Below are positions 8,756 through 17,711 of a stretch of DNA of 64,000 bases, in pieces; the stretch's first letter is position 1, and the number at the start of each line of letters is the position of its first letter. The notes beneath the pieces are model-generated. The model made no database searches, was not told the DNA's origin, and saw only the letters and a program-made list of their open reading frames with translations. The position numbers and the translations under genes are program-made. Source of the stretch: Polyangiaceae bacterium (GTDB lineage Bacteria; Myxococcota_A; Polyangia; Polyangiales; Polyangiaceae); the NCBI GenBank assembly GCA_016712345.1, contig JADJRH010000001.1:1054001-1118000 (forward strand), in the 5' to 3' direction.

Positions 8756-10285
8756 ATGGCTTCTTCTTCCACCCAACTTGAGCTGCCGATCACAGGGATT
8801 CACCCGCCGTTTGAGCCCACTCCCATCCCGCGCGCGCGGCGCGTGTTCGTAAACCGCAACCTGAAGATGGACGACATCGATTGGGTTGGGTTTGACATGG
8901 ATTACACGCTCGCGATCTACATCCAGCCGGAGATGGATCGCCTTTCGATTGATGCAACTGTGAAGAAGTTGATTGAGCGCGGCTACCCGGAAGCGGTGCT
9001 CCGCGGCATTCAATATCCAATCGACTTTGCGGTGCGCGGTCTGCTCGTCGACAAGCGTTACGGCAACATTCTCAAGATGGATCGCTTCAAGGTGGTGCAC
9101 CACGGCTACCACGGTCTTCGCGAACTCACGCGCGATGAAGTTCGCTCGCTTTATCACCAAAAAAAAATCCGCCCGGCCACGTCGCGTTACCACTGGGTGG
9201 ACACGCTTTACGCGCTCAGCGAAGTCACTGTGTACGCAGCCATCATCGAAAAACTCGACAGCATGGGAGAGCCTGTCGACTATGACAAACTCTTCAGCGA
9301 CATTCGCGAGTCGATCGACGAGGCGCATCGCGACGGAACGATCTTGGATGAAGTTGCGAGCAATCTCCCAAAGTACATTGAGCGCGATGCGCTTCTCGCT
9401 CAAACACTTCACAAGCTTCGAAGTGCTGGGAAAAAGCTCTTTTTGCTCACGAACTCGCGGTGGGCGTACACCGAAAAAATGATGACGTATCTGCTCGGCG
9501 GCGCGATGCCCGAATATCCGAGCTTTCGTCATTACTTTGACGTGATTGTTGTTGCCGCTTCAAAGCCCGCATTTTTTCAGGAGCGGCGGCCTCTGCACGT
9601 GCGTGATTCGGTGAGCAAACCCAACGGACAGGGCGCCGCGGGCGGTGAACTGCGGCCGGCAACAATGCCCCTCGAACGTGGCAAGATCTACGAAGGGGGC
9701 AATTTGCAGGACTGTGAGAAGTTTTTGGCAACCACGGGTGATCGGGTTTTATACGTTGGAGATCACATTTACGGCGACATTCTGCGTTCTAAAAAAGAGA
9801 GCGTTTGGCGCACTGTGATGATCATTCAAGAGATGGAAGCCGAAGTGATTGCCCACGAATCGTGCCGCGAAGAGCATGTATTGCTCCACGATTACGAAGA
9901 ACGGCGCGAGCAGCTTGAAGACGAACTGAGGTATTATCAGCAATCGTATAAAGCCATTGTTCGGCAGCTCGAAGAAGCCAAAGAGCAGAAGACAACCGCT
10001 TCCACACTTGAAGCGGAGCGAGGCAGAATCAAGCGGTCGGTGGAGCGCATTCGCGGTCAAATGCGCGTTGTCGACGCGGAGCTTTTGCGATTGGAGCGCG
10101 ACGTTTCAAAGCGCTTTCATCCGTATTGGGGATCTCTTTTAAAAGAAGGCAGTGAAACTTCGAGTTTCGGCGACCAGGTTGAAGAATACGCATGCCTGTA
10201 TACATCGCGTGTCTCCAACCTAAATCAGTATTCGCCGCTTCAATTCTTTCGCAGTCCCCGCGATCTCATGCCCCACGAGCTGTAG
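8756..10285 (+). CDS. HAD-superfamily 5'-nucleotidase (IMP/GMP-type cytosolic family)
   Basis: 509 residues. HAD motif I is DMDYT in VGFDMDYTLAIY (about 48-53), motif II is LLTNSRW, and motif III/IV is the YVGDHIYGDILRSKK region. This matches the HAD-IG 5'-nucleotidase family related to eukaryotic cytosolic nucleotidase II, which dephosphorylates purine nucleoside monophosphates. The C-terminal third (about 380-450) is a charged coiled coil (YEERREQLEDELRYYQQ). It starts 31 bp after the small membrane gene and may be read through from the sigma operon. Substrate is inferred from the family. Confidence 0.85.
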   Translation: MASSSTQLELPITGIHPPFEPTPIPRARRVFVNRNLKMDDIDWVGFDMDYTLAIYIQPEMDRLSIDATVKKLIERGYPEAVLRGIQYPIDFAVRGLLVDKRYGNILKMDRFKVVHHGYHGLRELTRDEVRSLYHQKKIRPATSRYHWVDTLYALSEVTVYAAIIEKLDSMGEPVDYDKLFSDIRESIDEAHRDGTILDEVASNLPKYIERDALLAQTLHKLRSAGKKLFLLTNSRWAYTEKMMTYLLGGAMPEYPSFRHYFDVIVVAASKPAFFQERRPLHVRDSVSKPNGQGAAGGELRPATMPLERGKIYEGGNLQDCEKFLATTGDRVLYVGDHIYGDILRSKKESVWRTVMIIQEMEAEVIAHESCREEHVLLHDYEERREQLEDELRYYQQSYKAIVRQLEEAKEQKTTASTLEAERGRIKRSVERIRGQMRVVDAELLRLERDVSKRFHPYWGSLLKEGSETSSFGDQVEEYACLYTSRVSNLNQYSPLQFFRSPRDLMPHEL

Positions 10286-10403
10286 TCACGTTATCAATTT
10301 CCTCTTGCCAAAAACTTGGCCCGCGATCCATAGACATGCTCGGGTGAGCACCGCACGGGCGTAACGTAGTTTTTCAAGGCCCGCCGGACCGAGGAAAAAG
10401 AAG

Positions 10404-11992
10404 ATGATCAGCGAGACGTGCAGCGTCTGCGGAAGCACTTTCGACGTGATGTTCCGCTACCAAATGGAAGAGCGAGACGGTGGGTTCGCCTTTTATTGCT
10501 CCCACGGTTGCCTTGAAAAGAGCCAAAAAGGTGAGAGCGGAGCCGTCACGTGCGACGCGTGCATGAAGCGGTTTTCTCCCGACCTGGTGTCGCAGATCAT
10601 GTACGTGGGCGGGCAACGCAAATATGCCTGCTCGCTCGATTGCCGAGGTCAACTCAAGCGCGAGGCGCAGGGCGCTCGGCTTGGTGACTTCACTTCATCT
10701 GCGAAGCCTATTTCGCGCCCGGTATCCGCACCCCAACCACTGACCAGTCAACCAGCGGTGGGCAAAGTCGTTGCAGCACCGAGTGTGCAGCCCCCCGCGG
10801 CGCAAACTGCCACTCTCCAAAGTGCCACTCTCCAAAGTGCCACTCTCCAAAGTGCCACTCTCCAAAGTGCCAGTCCGCCGGCCTTGAAAACACCGGCTCC
10901 AGCGGCGAGTGCACCCCCGTCGGTACCTGCGCCGCCGGCCTCCCTCCCCACGGCAACTTCGCCTCTTTCAGCGCCCGGTTCAGCCCGCAGTTCCACAGCG
11001 CGCGCGGCTGGGCGCCCCCGAAAAGACGAAGCGCCGCCTCCCACGCGAACAAGCGGCTTGCATGCGGCCATTCGGCCTCAAGAAGACGGTACCACGGGGA
11101 ACGACGCTCCCGGCGTTGTGATCCCTGTCACTCCGCCGCTCAAGGGCGAAAAAAGCCACGTTGAAGTCAAGAGTACACTTCCGCGGAGAATTGCCGTTTT
11201 TAATCACAAGGGCGGCACCGGCAAAACAACAACGGCAGTGAGCGTTGCAGCCGGTTTGGCGGCGCGGGGCAAACGCGTTTTATTGGTTGATACCGACGCA
11301 CAAGGCAACGTGAGTGTTTCGCTCGGCGCGGGCAGTGAGCGATCACTTTATCATGTTCTCGTTATGGGCCTGCGGGTTTCCGATGCGGTAAAAGAGGTTC
11401 GGCCCAATCTGCATCTTTACCCTCCAATGAAACATTGGCTGCTGCGGAGCTTTATTTGGCGGGTAGACAAAATCGCGATCGCGTTTTGTCCGATCGCCTT
11501 TCGGCAGCGGCGGCAGACTATGACTACGTGGTATTGGACTGCTCGCCGAGCCTGTCATTGATGAACCAAAACGCTTTGGTTTTGGCCGACAGCGTGCTTG
11601 TGCCTGTGGCGTGTGACTACCTGTCTCTTGTCGGCGTGCGGCAGGTGCTCAAAACGGTAAAAAACGTGAATTCGCTCTTGCACCATCCCGTTCAGATTTG
11701 GGGTGTGTTGCCCACGTTTTTTGATAGCCGCGCCAAAATTTGTAATGAAGCCGTGGCCACACTCAAAGACCATTTCGGCGACAAATGCCTGCCCCCCATT
11801 AGGGCTGCCATTAAGGTGAAAGAAGCGCCGAGCGTTGGTCAGACGATTTATGAATACGCGACGGGTTCCAATGCCGCCGACGACTACAACGTGATTGTGG
11901 ATCGCATCATTGGCAATGCCGCGTCCACTCCAGCAACCGACGCGTCGCGCGATCACCAACAAGTTGGCCAATCGGTACGCGCCACGGCATAG
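10404..11992 (+). pseudogene. ParA-type ATPase with two N-terminal zinc knuckles, frameshifted
   Basis: The first part (10404 to about 11422) encodes two knuckles of identical spacing, C6-C9-C32-C36 and C50-C53-C76-C80 (CxxC-x22-CxxxC). A Pro/Ala/Ser linker and a ParA deviant Walker A follow (FNHKGGTGKTTT, then VDTDAQGN). After LHLYP the frame shifts at about 11421-11424. The protein resumes one frame over as SNETLAAAELYLAGRQNRD, then YDYVVLDCSPSLSLMNQNAL, and ends at 11992. A single missing base would restore a continuous protein of about 530 residues. No classical slippery site is present, so mutation or sequencing error is likelier than recoding. An RHH-like protein follows, as expected for a partition-type pair. 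Confidence 0.8.
10809..10868 (+). repeat. Four tandem 15-bp repeats in the ParA linker
   Basis: Unit GCCACTCTCCAAAGT occurs four times without a mismatch and encodes ATLQS repeats. This is a recent slippage expansion in the disordered linker. Confidence 0.9.
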
Positions 11993-12096
11993 CTTGACCA
12001 TGTAGCTGGTGTTTTTCGCAACGAGCAGACCCACGCGTCCAAGCGAGTTGTGAAAGCGCGAAGCGCTATTTCGGTTACGGCGTCATAGGAGTCATT

Positions 12097-12396
12097 GTGT
12101 ACAAATCGCCGGAGACATTTGACCTTCTCAACAAAGACGAGGTCGAAGGTGTATTGTCGGGTGCGTTTTATCAACCGCCCCCCGCTGAAGCGGAGCCGCG
12201 CTCGCGTTCTAAAAACCTACCCAAGCCCGAGCATTACAAAGTCATCTGCATATCCATGTACACAGACGACTTGGAACGGCTCGACGAAATGGTCAAAGAA
12301 CTGAAATCGCGGGGTCTCACAAAAGCCAATCGAAGCGCGCTTATCAGGCAGGCGCTCCTACAAATCGATCTCGATAAAGTACCGCGCGGAATTTAG
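12097..12396 (+). CDS. Small ribbon-helix-helix-like protein, probable ParA partner
   Basis: 99 residues, GTG start at 12097 (MYKSPETFDLL). The C-terminal half reads like an RHH DNA-binding fold: a strand (YKVICISMY) followed by DDLERLDEMVKELKSR and NRSALIRQALLQID. It lies 104 bp after the parA-like gene in the same direction, so it may be the centromere-binding or regulatory partner. The stop TAG is 5 bp before an R2 palindrome. An antitoxin-like role is also possible. Confidence 0.7.
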   Translation: MYKSPETFDLLNKDEVEGVLSGAFYQPPPAEAEPRSRSKNLPKPEHYKVICISMYTDDLERLDEMVKELKSRGLTKANRSALIRQALLQIDLDKVPRGI

Positions 12397-12401
12397 CTAA
12401 A

Positions 12402-12579
12402 CTAGTGCCGCGTATCAAAAGTCCTGCCGGACTTTTGGCGCCGCTGACGCGGCGCGCTTCGCCCACGCGACACTATCTTTTGTCTCGTGGGGCTCCGCCC
12501 CACACCCCCCGCGCTTGAGCGCGGCTAGTTCCGCACGAAGAAACTCAACCAGGGCCAAACTTCTGAAAAGCGGAACTAG
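12402..12579. repeat. Composite CTAG-palindrome element (R2), inverted relative to the 26.98-kb copy
   Basis: Palindrome 12402-12475 (CTAGTGCCGCGT ... ACGCGACACTA), middle module 12476-12524 (GTGGGGC/GCCCCAC, CCGCGC/GCGCGG hairpins), palindrome 12525-12579 (CTAGTTCCGC ... GCGGAACTAG). Same order of parts as 1776-1979, with different palindrome sequences. Confidence 0.8.
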
Positions 12580-12639
12580 GCCCTAATCGAGCGACGAGAA
12601 CGATGGAGACGTTAAGAAAACTCGGGAGAGCCCGAAAAA

Positions 12640-12900
12640 CTTAGCGTCTCGAAGAATTCCAACCGGCGCCGTTTGGCGACGTCGGGTGATCAAACCGTGC
12701 CATGCACCTTTTTTTGAACGGGGAGCGAGTGACCATTGCGTGATCGAGTGTTGCGGCGAGGGCCCCACTGCGCCCTGCGGCGGGGTTCGGGGCCCCATCC
12801 GCGGCGCATTGGGTTGGAAGCCGCAACATGAGACACGCAATGGTCAGGAGCGAGCCACACGCTTTTCGCAATTCCATCTGGCGACGGGCAAGGGTGTCCC
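12640..12900. repeat. Dispersed repeat R3, copy 1
   Basis: About 110 bp from 12643 (GAATTCCAACCGGCGCC onward) reappear almost unchanged and inverted at about 26700-26805. The copy carries an extra insert with inverted arms GACCATTGCGTG (12731) / CACGCAATGGTC (about 12832). It ends with the module GACGGGCAAGGGTGTCCC, which also occurs in the R1 copies at 44.1 and 52.6 kb. Confidence 0.75.
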
Positions 12901-13038
12901 TAGAGCACCAATCGGTTTGATTCCGTAACCAAATGGATAGGTTGCATGTGTACACAAACAGGCAAAAGCAAGGCAAGAAGGCCAGGCCCGAAGCTCCCAC
13001 CACGTGACAGACACCCAGTTCGGATCGCGTGGAGGGGG
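12900..13038 (+). repeat. Direct repeat R4, copy A
   Basis: Begins with CTAGAGCACC and matches 13182-13321 with about a dozen differences by eye. It contains one GTGTACAC. Together with the surrounding repeats it fills the gene-free stretch 12397-13416, in which I see no coding signal. Confidence 0.75.
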
Positions 13039-13099
13039 GCCCGCGGCCGACTTGCTCGGCGCGGGGGAGGAGGCGCGAGCCTCCTCCACTGGGAAAAGA

Positions 13100-13185
13100 C
13101 TAGAGCACCCAGCCGATATTTCTCGGCTTTCTCAAATCAGTAATCTTCTGATTTTACTCACGATTCAAACCGATCGGTGCTCTAG
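13100..13185. repeat. CTAG-ended palindrome between the R4 copies
   Basis: Ends CTAGAGCACC and CGGTGCTCTAG. The final CTAG is shared with the start of R4 copy B. It is structured like the single palindromes of family R2. Confidence 0.7.
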
Positions 13186-13321
13186 AGCACCGATCAGGTT
13201 GATTCCGTAATCAAATGGATAGTTTGCTTGTGTACTCAAACAGGCAAAAGCAAGGCATAAAGCCTAGGCCCGAAGCTCCCACCGCGTGACAGACACCCCG
13301 TTCGGATCGCGGAGTGAGGGG
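13182..13321 (+). repeat. Direct repeat R4, copy B
   Basis: Second copy of the 140-bp repeat, same orientation as 12900-13038. The GTGTACAC of copy A is GTGTACTC here. Confidence 0.75.
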
Positions 13322-13416
13322 AAACCGTCGCTCGCAAAAACGTCGCGGCTGTTATCGCTTGATTAAGGACTGGTGTTGACGAGCCTTATCACCGGCGCTC
13401 TACTCCTGCCCGCGTC

Positions 13417-14685
13417 ATGTCGGAAGCCGAACGCCGGGTGGCATCGCATTACAACATTTACCCCTATCCAACAGTCGTCCAACTTGCGCGACCACGCGTG
13501 AGCGGCTTTGCGCGAGGTACGCTTTCGTATCTGCTCCGGCGCAGAGAGCACAACGCGCTTCCAAAAAACGCGCGTGTTTGGGTGGCGGGGTGTGGCACTC
13601 AACAAGGTGTACACTGGGGCCTCACCTGGCCCGAAGCATCCATTGTTGCAACCGACGTGTCTGAAAAGCAGCTTGAAACAGCTGCTCTGCTGTCCTCGCA
13701 GCTCAAAGTTACAAACACCCAGTTTGTTCAGCAGAGCATATTGGACGCCGACTACCGTGAAGAGTTTGACTTTGTTGTATGCACAGGTGTTTTGCACCAC
13801 ACGCCCGATCCAGATTTGGGGCTTCAAAAGCTGAGACAGGCCCTCAAACCCAACGGGGCGCTGTTGCTCATGATGTATAGCCGCGTGCATCGCGAGCCCC
13901 TTCAGCGATTTCGAGACGTCGTCAATTCAATTGAACCGCCGTCAGGTGATCCTGAAAAACGTTATGAAATCGCCTGCGACCTCCTCGGTTCAATGCTCGA
14001 TTCAGAACAGTGTTCTCCACCCTACAAATCGGTGTTTGAACAACTGTGGGAAGTGCGCGAGGCGGACAGGGGCTTTTTTGCAGACGCGATATTGCACCCG
14101 CTCGACGCTTCGTACGACGTGAACGAACTCTTGGCGTATTTGGCGCGAGGGGGACTGAAACATTCGAGTTGGCTCCACCCCCACCAGTGGAATCCGAGTA
14201 CCTATCTCGGAGAACATGCCATTTGCGAAAAGCTGAAAAAACTCTCTCCCGAGGCCCAATGGAACGCGGTGTACACATTGGCAGGGTACACAAGCCCGCT
14301 GCTTGAAGTGCTGTGTGAACGCGCGGACGCTCCCGAAAGTCTGCCGTACGCAGAAAATGAACTACTTGAAATGCCTGTCATTTGCGACAGGGGAGCCACA
14401 GCGTTCAAGGTTGAAAAACACGCTGTTGTGGCCAGCGCAGAAGTGCCTGCGTACACAAAGCGCAATGGCATGTTGTCGGGCAAAGGCCGTGGAGGTTTTG
14501 GGGCGCGCTATAAGTGGCAGTTGCCCGAAGAGGCCGAACCGGTTCTGCTGGCCTGTGATGGGAAAACCAAGCTTGGGGGCATTGTGGAGCGTTTTGAGGG
14601 GGAACTCGGCCGAGAGGGCCTGCTCACAATGTTTGATACGCTGCTTCCTCAGGACATTGGGTTTATTGCACCCGTGTGGACGTGA
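13417..14685 (+). CDS. Class I SAM-dependent methyltransferase with C-terminal extension
   Basis: 422 residues. Motif I is VWVAGCGTQQG (about 53-63), then ATDVSEKQL (motif II), and the post-I region ends in FVVCTGVLHHTPDPDLGLQKL, which marks a Rossmann methyltransferase of the type 11/25 kind. The last 200 residues are not enzymatic motifs and include a charged helical stretch and a possible winged-helix-like end (LDGIVERFEGELGREGLLTMFDTLL-like). Substrate is unknown. It is isolated between a repeat nest and a convergent SPFH gene. Confidence 0.8.
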   Translation: MSEAERRVASHYNIYPYPTVVQLARPRVSGFARGTLSYLLRRREHNALPKNARVWVAGCGTQQGVHWGLTWPEASIVATDVSEKQLETAALLSSQLKVTNTQFVQQSILDADYREEFDFVVCTGVLHHTPDPDLGLQKLRQALKPNGALLLMMYSRVHREPLQRFRDVVNSIEPPSGDPEKRYEIACDLLGSMLDSEQCSPPYKSVFEQLWEVREADRGFFADAILHPLDASYDVNELLAYLARGGLKHSSWLHPHQWNPSTYLGEHAICEKLKKLSPEAQWNAVYTLAGYTSPLLEVLCERADAPESLPYAENELLEMPVICDRGATAFKVEKHAVVASAEVPAYTKRNGMLSGKGRGGFGARYKWQLPEEAEPVLLACDGKTKLGGIVERFEGELGREGLLTMFDTLLPQDIGFIAPVWT

Positions 14686-14740
14686 GGAACGGTAGCTGAG
14701 ACGTCTCGCGATGGCCTGAAGCATCTGACTCGTCGTATTA

Positions 14741-14802
14741 AACACGGAGGCACGGAGGACACGGAGGTGTGTTCCTCCGTGTACTCCGTGATTCCGTGTT
14801 GA
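14741..14802. repeat. Minimal R1 repeat (CACGGAG arms only)
   Basis: An inverted repeat built from iterated CACGGAG on the left and CTCCGTG on the right with a TGTGT centre, lacking the long core of the other R1 copies. It could form a long imperfect hairpin and might serve as a bidirectional terminator between the convergent genes. Confidence 0.7.
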
Positions 14803-14841
14803 AGAGGTGACCTGACGTGCCAGGTCGTAGCGTGGTCGCGT

Positions 14842-15915
14842 TTAACGTTTTGCAGGCAGCGGGGCCCCAGCTTTGCGAGCCACTTCAATAACCTGCTCCA
14901 CGCCGGCGCTTAGAAATCCAAACACCTGGGCTGAATCGCCGGCGGTTACGTTTACGCGATCAAAGGAACCTCGGAAAGCCGTTGCGAGAGCGGGCAGAGT
15001 TTGAGTGAGAAAGATCTCCTGCAATTGGGCTTCAGTCAGTTCTTGGGCTGTTTGGCGCCGCTCTTTTTCAAGCGCAATCTCCATCTCGGCCGCCTCTTTT
15101 TTGGTTTGCAACTCCATCAGCGCCCGCACACGCTCGGCCTCCGCGCGTTGTTGAGCACGTTGCAACTCCGATTGAAGGGCTGCCATTTCATAACTGTGAC
15201 GATGGTGCCCAGATTCAATTTCACGTTGTCGCTCAGCCAAAATGCGTTTTTCCTGTTCTGCCATTAACTCACCGGCAGCCAATTCAGCCGCGCGATTGCG
15301 ATCGGCTTGAAGACGAGCTTCTTCACGCAATACGGCGTCTTTGGCTTGCAATGCTTTTAATGCCAGTTCTTCTCGATAAGGGGCTTGAAGGCGCGTAAAC
15401 ACCTCCTGCGATAAAACTTTGACATCTTGAATTTCAATGGTGTCGAGCACCACACCCCACCCCTGCTGAGTGGCATCCACTTCGGCTCCTTCGCCGGCCA
15501 AAACAGGGGCGATCTCGTTCATCAATGCGGCACCAACACGCTCTTTGCGATGGGTCAAACACTCATCGAGGGTAAGACTTGCCACAATGCGGCGCGTGGC
15601 ACCCACAAACATCTCGCGAAGAATATCGGTTAATGCCCCGCGGTCGGCGACCATTCGATAAGCAAGGAGCGGTTCAACAATTCTGTATACGGCCAAACCG
15701 CGAACTTCGACGCCTACCTTTTCACGCGTTACCTGATCGGCGGCAAACTGGAGCTTTGCTATGGAGGTGGGCAAAATGGCAATGCTGTCGCTCGGCCACT
15801 TAAACACGCTGATGCCTTGGCCATGCGCTTTGACGCGGCCATTTTTGATTTGAATGAGGTATTCGTGCGGCTCGGCCGTTACCCGGCCCCAGTTGGGGAT
15901 TTCTTTCATACCCAT
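14842..15915 (-). CDS. SPFH/Band-7 domain (flotillin-like) protein
   Basis: About 357 residues from ATG 15915 (MGMKEIPNWGRVTAEPHEYLI). A TTG at 15939 is possible but less likely. Residues about 10-190 form the SPFH domain (VTREKVGVEVRGLAVYRI, GVVLDTIEIQDVKVLSQEVF). Residues 190-300 are an Ala/Glu-rich coiled coil typical of flotillins (ALKAKDAVLREEARLQADRNRAAELAAGELMAEQEKRILAERQ region). No N-terminal membrane anchor is visible. Such proteins oligomerise on membranes. The usual NfeD-type partner is not adjacent. Confidence 0.85.
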   Translation of the reverse strand: MGMKEIPNWGRVTAEPHEYLIQIKNGRVKAHGQGISVFKWPSDSIAILPTSIAKLQFAADQVTREKVGVEVRGLAVYRIVEPLLAYRMVADRGALTDILREMFVGATRRIVASLTLDECLTHRKERVGAALMNEIAPVLAGEGAEVDATQQGWGVVLDTIEIQDVKVLSQEVFTRLQAPYREELALKALQAKDAVLREEARLQADRNRAAELAAGELMAEQEKRILAERQREIESGHHRHSYEMAALQSELQRAQQRAEAERVRALMELQTKKEAAEMEIALEKERRQTAQELTEAQLQEIFLTQTLPALATAFRGSFDRVNVTAGDSAQVFGFLSAGVEQVIEVARKAGAPLPAKR

Positions 15916-16040
15916 TGATTGAGCAAACAGCGCGCCCAACGGGTATGCCGGTAAAAAACATGTTTATTGCCTATGGTGCTCCAATGTGGCGCGGCCTGCG
16001 ATCCAAAATGGAGCGACCGATCGTTTTTGAAGCGGCTTTA

Positions 16041-17573
16041 TTATCGAAAGCCGGGAGCGATCACGGCTGTCATTCGCTCAGGGTTGCGTGCCCCCAAATT
16101 GGAAAGGGCGGCATATCCCTCTTGGACAAGTTGACGACCTCGCTCACCGCCGACGATTTGTCCGTGCCTCACTCGGGCCGCCGCGGCGGAATCCCACATA
16201 TACGAGGCGCGGGCCATGCGTTCGGCTTCTTCGATATTCATGGCCCGACAAACTCGTGAACGAGCGCGAGAGCCTCCCGCTGCGAGAGCCGATTCATCGA
16301 GGCGATGCGAAGCGCCGCTCGAACGTCTCGGAGCAAACGAAGCGTTCCCTTTTCGGCGACAGGTTCGTTTGGATCGCCTCGAACGCTCGCACAAATCAGG
16401 TATTTGCCGGCGGGCGGCCTGACGAGTTCACTGAGCAGGAGAAGGCTGTCGCTGTCGGACCATTGAAGGTCGTCGATAAACAGGATCACCGGATGATCGG
16501 CGGCGCAGCGAGCCAATATTTCACGCAGCGCCACAAATGCGATGTGCCTCAGCTCACCCGGGTCGTGCCCCGACTGAGGTGACGCCATTGAAAGCTGAGG
16601 AAGCCGCGCAAGGACCGGGAATACGCGCGCCAAAATGGGAGCTTCATTGGGAAGAATGCGCTCCACGTGATCGGGCGACAGCGTGAGCAAATGCCGACAA
16701 AGAGCATCAACAATGCCGTCGAACGCTTTGTACGGCAAAAGCTCCTGCTCATAACAGCGGCCGGACAAAACAAGGGCCTTGTCGCTCGCTGGGAGTTGCG
16801 AAAGGAAACGCCGAACAAGTGTACTCTTGCCAATGCCCGACTCTCCGCACACGAGCGTACCAATCGGCCGCGGGACCCGAGCGACCCGACATCAATTCAG
16901 GTGCCATGTAGAGCGGCGTGCCGGCGAGAACATCGTCGCCGCCCGATGTTGTGCTCTCCGCGACGAGGCCAAAATCCATGAGCACAACGCGCCCCTCTTT
17001 GGTGACAAACACGTTTGAGGGCTTCACATCGCGGTGAACTTTCTTGTGCGCGTGCAGCACGGAAAGTGCGCGCGCAAGCTGCAAGAATACGTCGCGCAGG
17101 TTCACATTTTGGACAGCCGATCCGTGGTGTACACCCAGCCCCGCGGGAGCTTTTGGATCAAAGTGTCGAGCGCCGGCGAGCGTTACGGTGGCGTCTGTGC
17201 CTGTAACGGGAAAGGTCACGCCAAAAGTCGCCGCATCCAGCGTTTTTTCGAAGTTCGTCGGAGGAGCGAGCGCGGGACGATCGCGCAACCACGTGAGCAG
17301 ATCCACGCCATTGACCAGCTCCATGGTGAAGAACCACGGATCTTTTTCACAGAACAGTTCGTGGATGCGGATCAGGTTTTTGTGGCGCAGATCGGCCAGC
17401 GCTCGAAACTCATTTTTGAAAAGGTAGAGAGCTGTTGCGCTCGCATTTTTCAGTGTCTTGAGCGCAATCGTTCGATCCATCCGAACGTCGTGCACTTCGT
17501 ACACAACGCCCATGCCGCCGACCCCCAAGGTTTTTTGAACGACAAAGCGCCCGTCACCAAATTCTTTGGCCAT
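16041..17573 (-). pseudogene. PknK-like Ser/Thr kinase-AAA ATPase, reduced by two internal deletions
   Basis: From ATG 17573 (MAKEFGDGRF) the kinase domain is readable: glycine loop LGVGGMGVVYEV, IALK, HRDVKPSN, MDFG and GTPLYMAPE. At about 16850-16866 the frame changes directly after ADWY into an ATPase domain (VCGESGIGKSTLVRRF, then VILFIDDLQWSDSDSL). At about 16241-16250 it changes again into a short C-terminal tail ending in NPERM...PGFR, typical of the end of these roughly 1200-1350-residue proteins. The kinase C-lobe end and the large TPR region are missing. About 510 codons remain, in three frames. The intact family senses signals and regulates myxobacterial development genes; this copy is very probably non-functional. 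Confidence 0.8.
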
Positions 17574-17711
17574 GTTTTGGGCCTCAGAGGATTTCTGTCG
17601 GTAGTCGAGCAGATGGAAGGTGTGATTGGAAGGACTTGCAAAAAAGGGGGCCGCGCTGTCGAGTGACCGGCGCGTTCGCGCACTGCGCGAATACAAACCC
17701 GACAACTTTTT

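Noticed and set aside
10809..10868. 15-bp tandem repeats as a regulatory array
   Set aside because: They are in frame within the ParA linker and encode a regular ATLQS tract.
14741..14802. CACGGAG iterons as CRISPR repeats
   Set aside because: Units are 7-9 bp, unspaced, and inverted at the centre; no spacer-repeat order and no cas genes.
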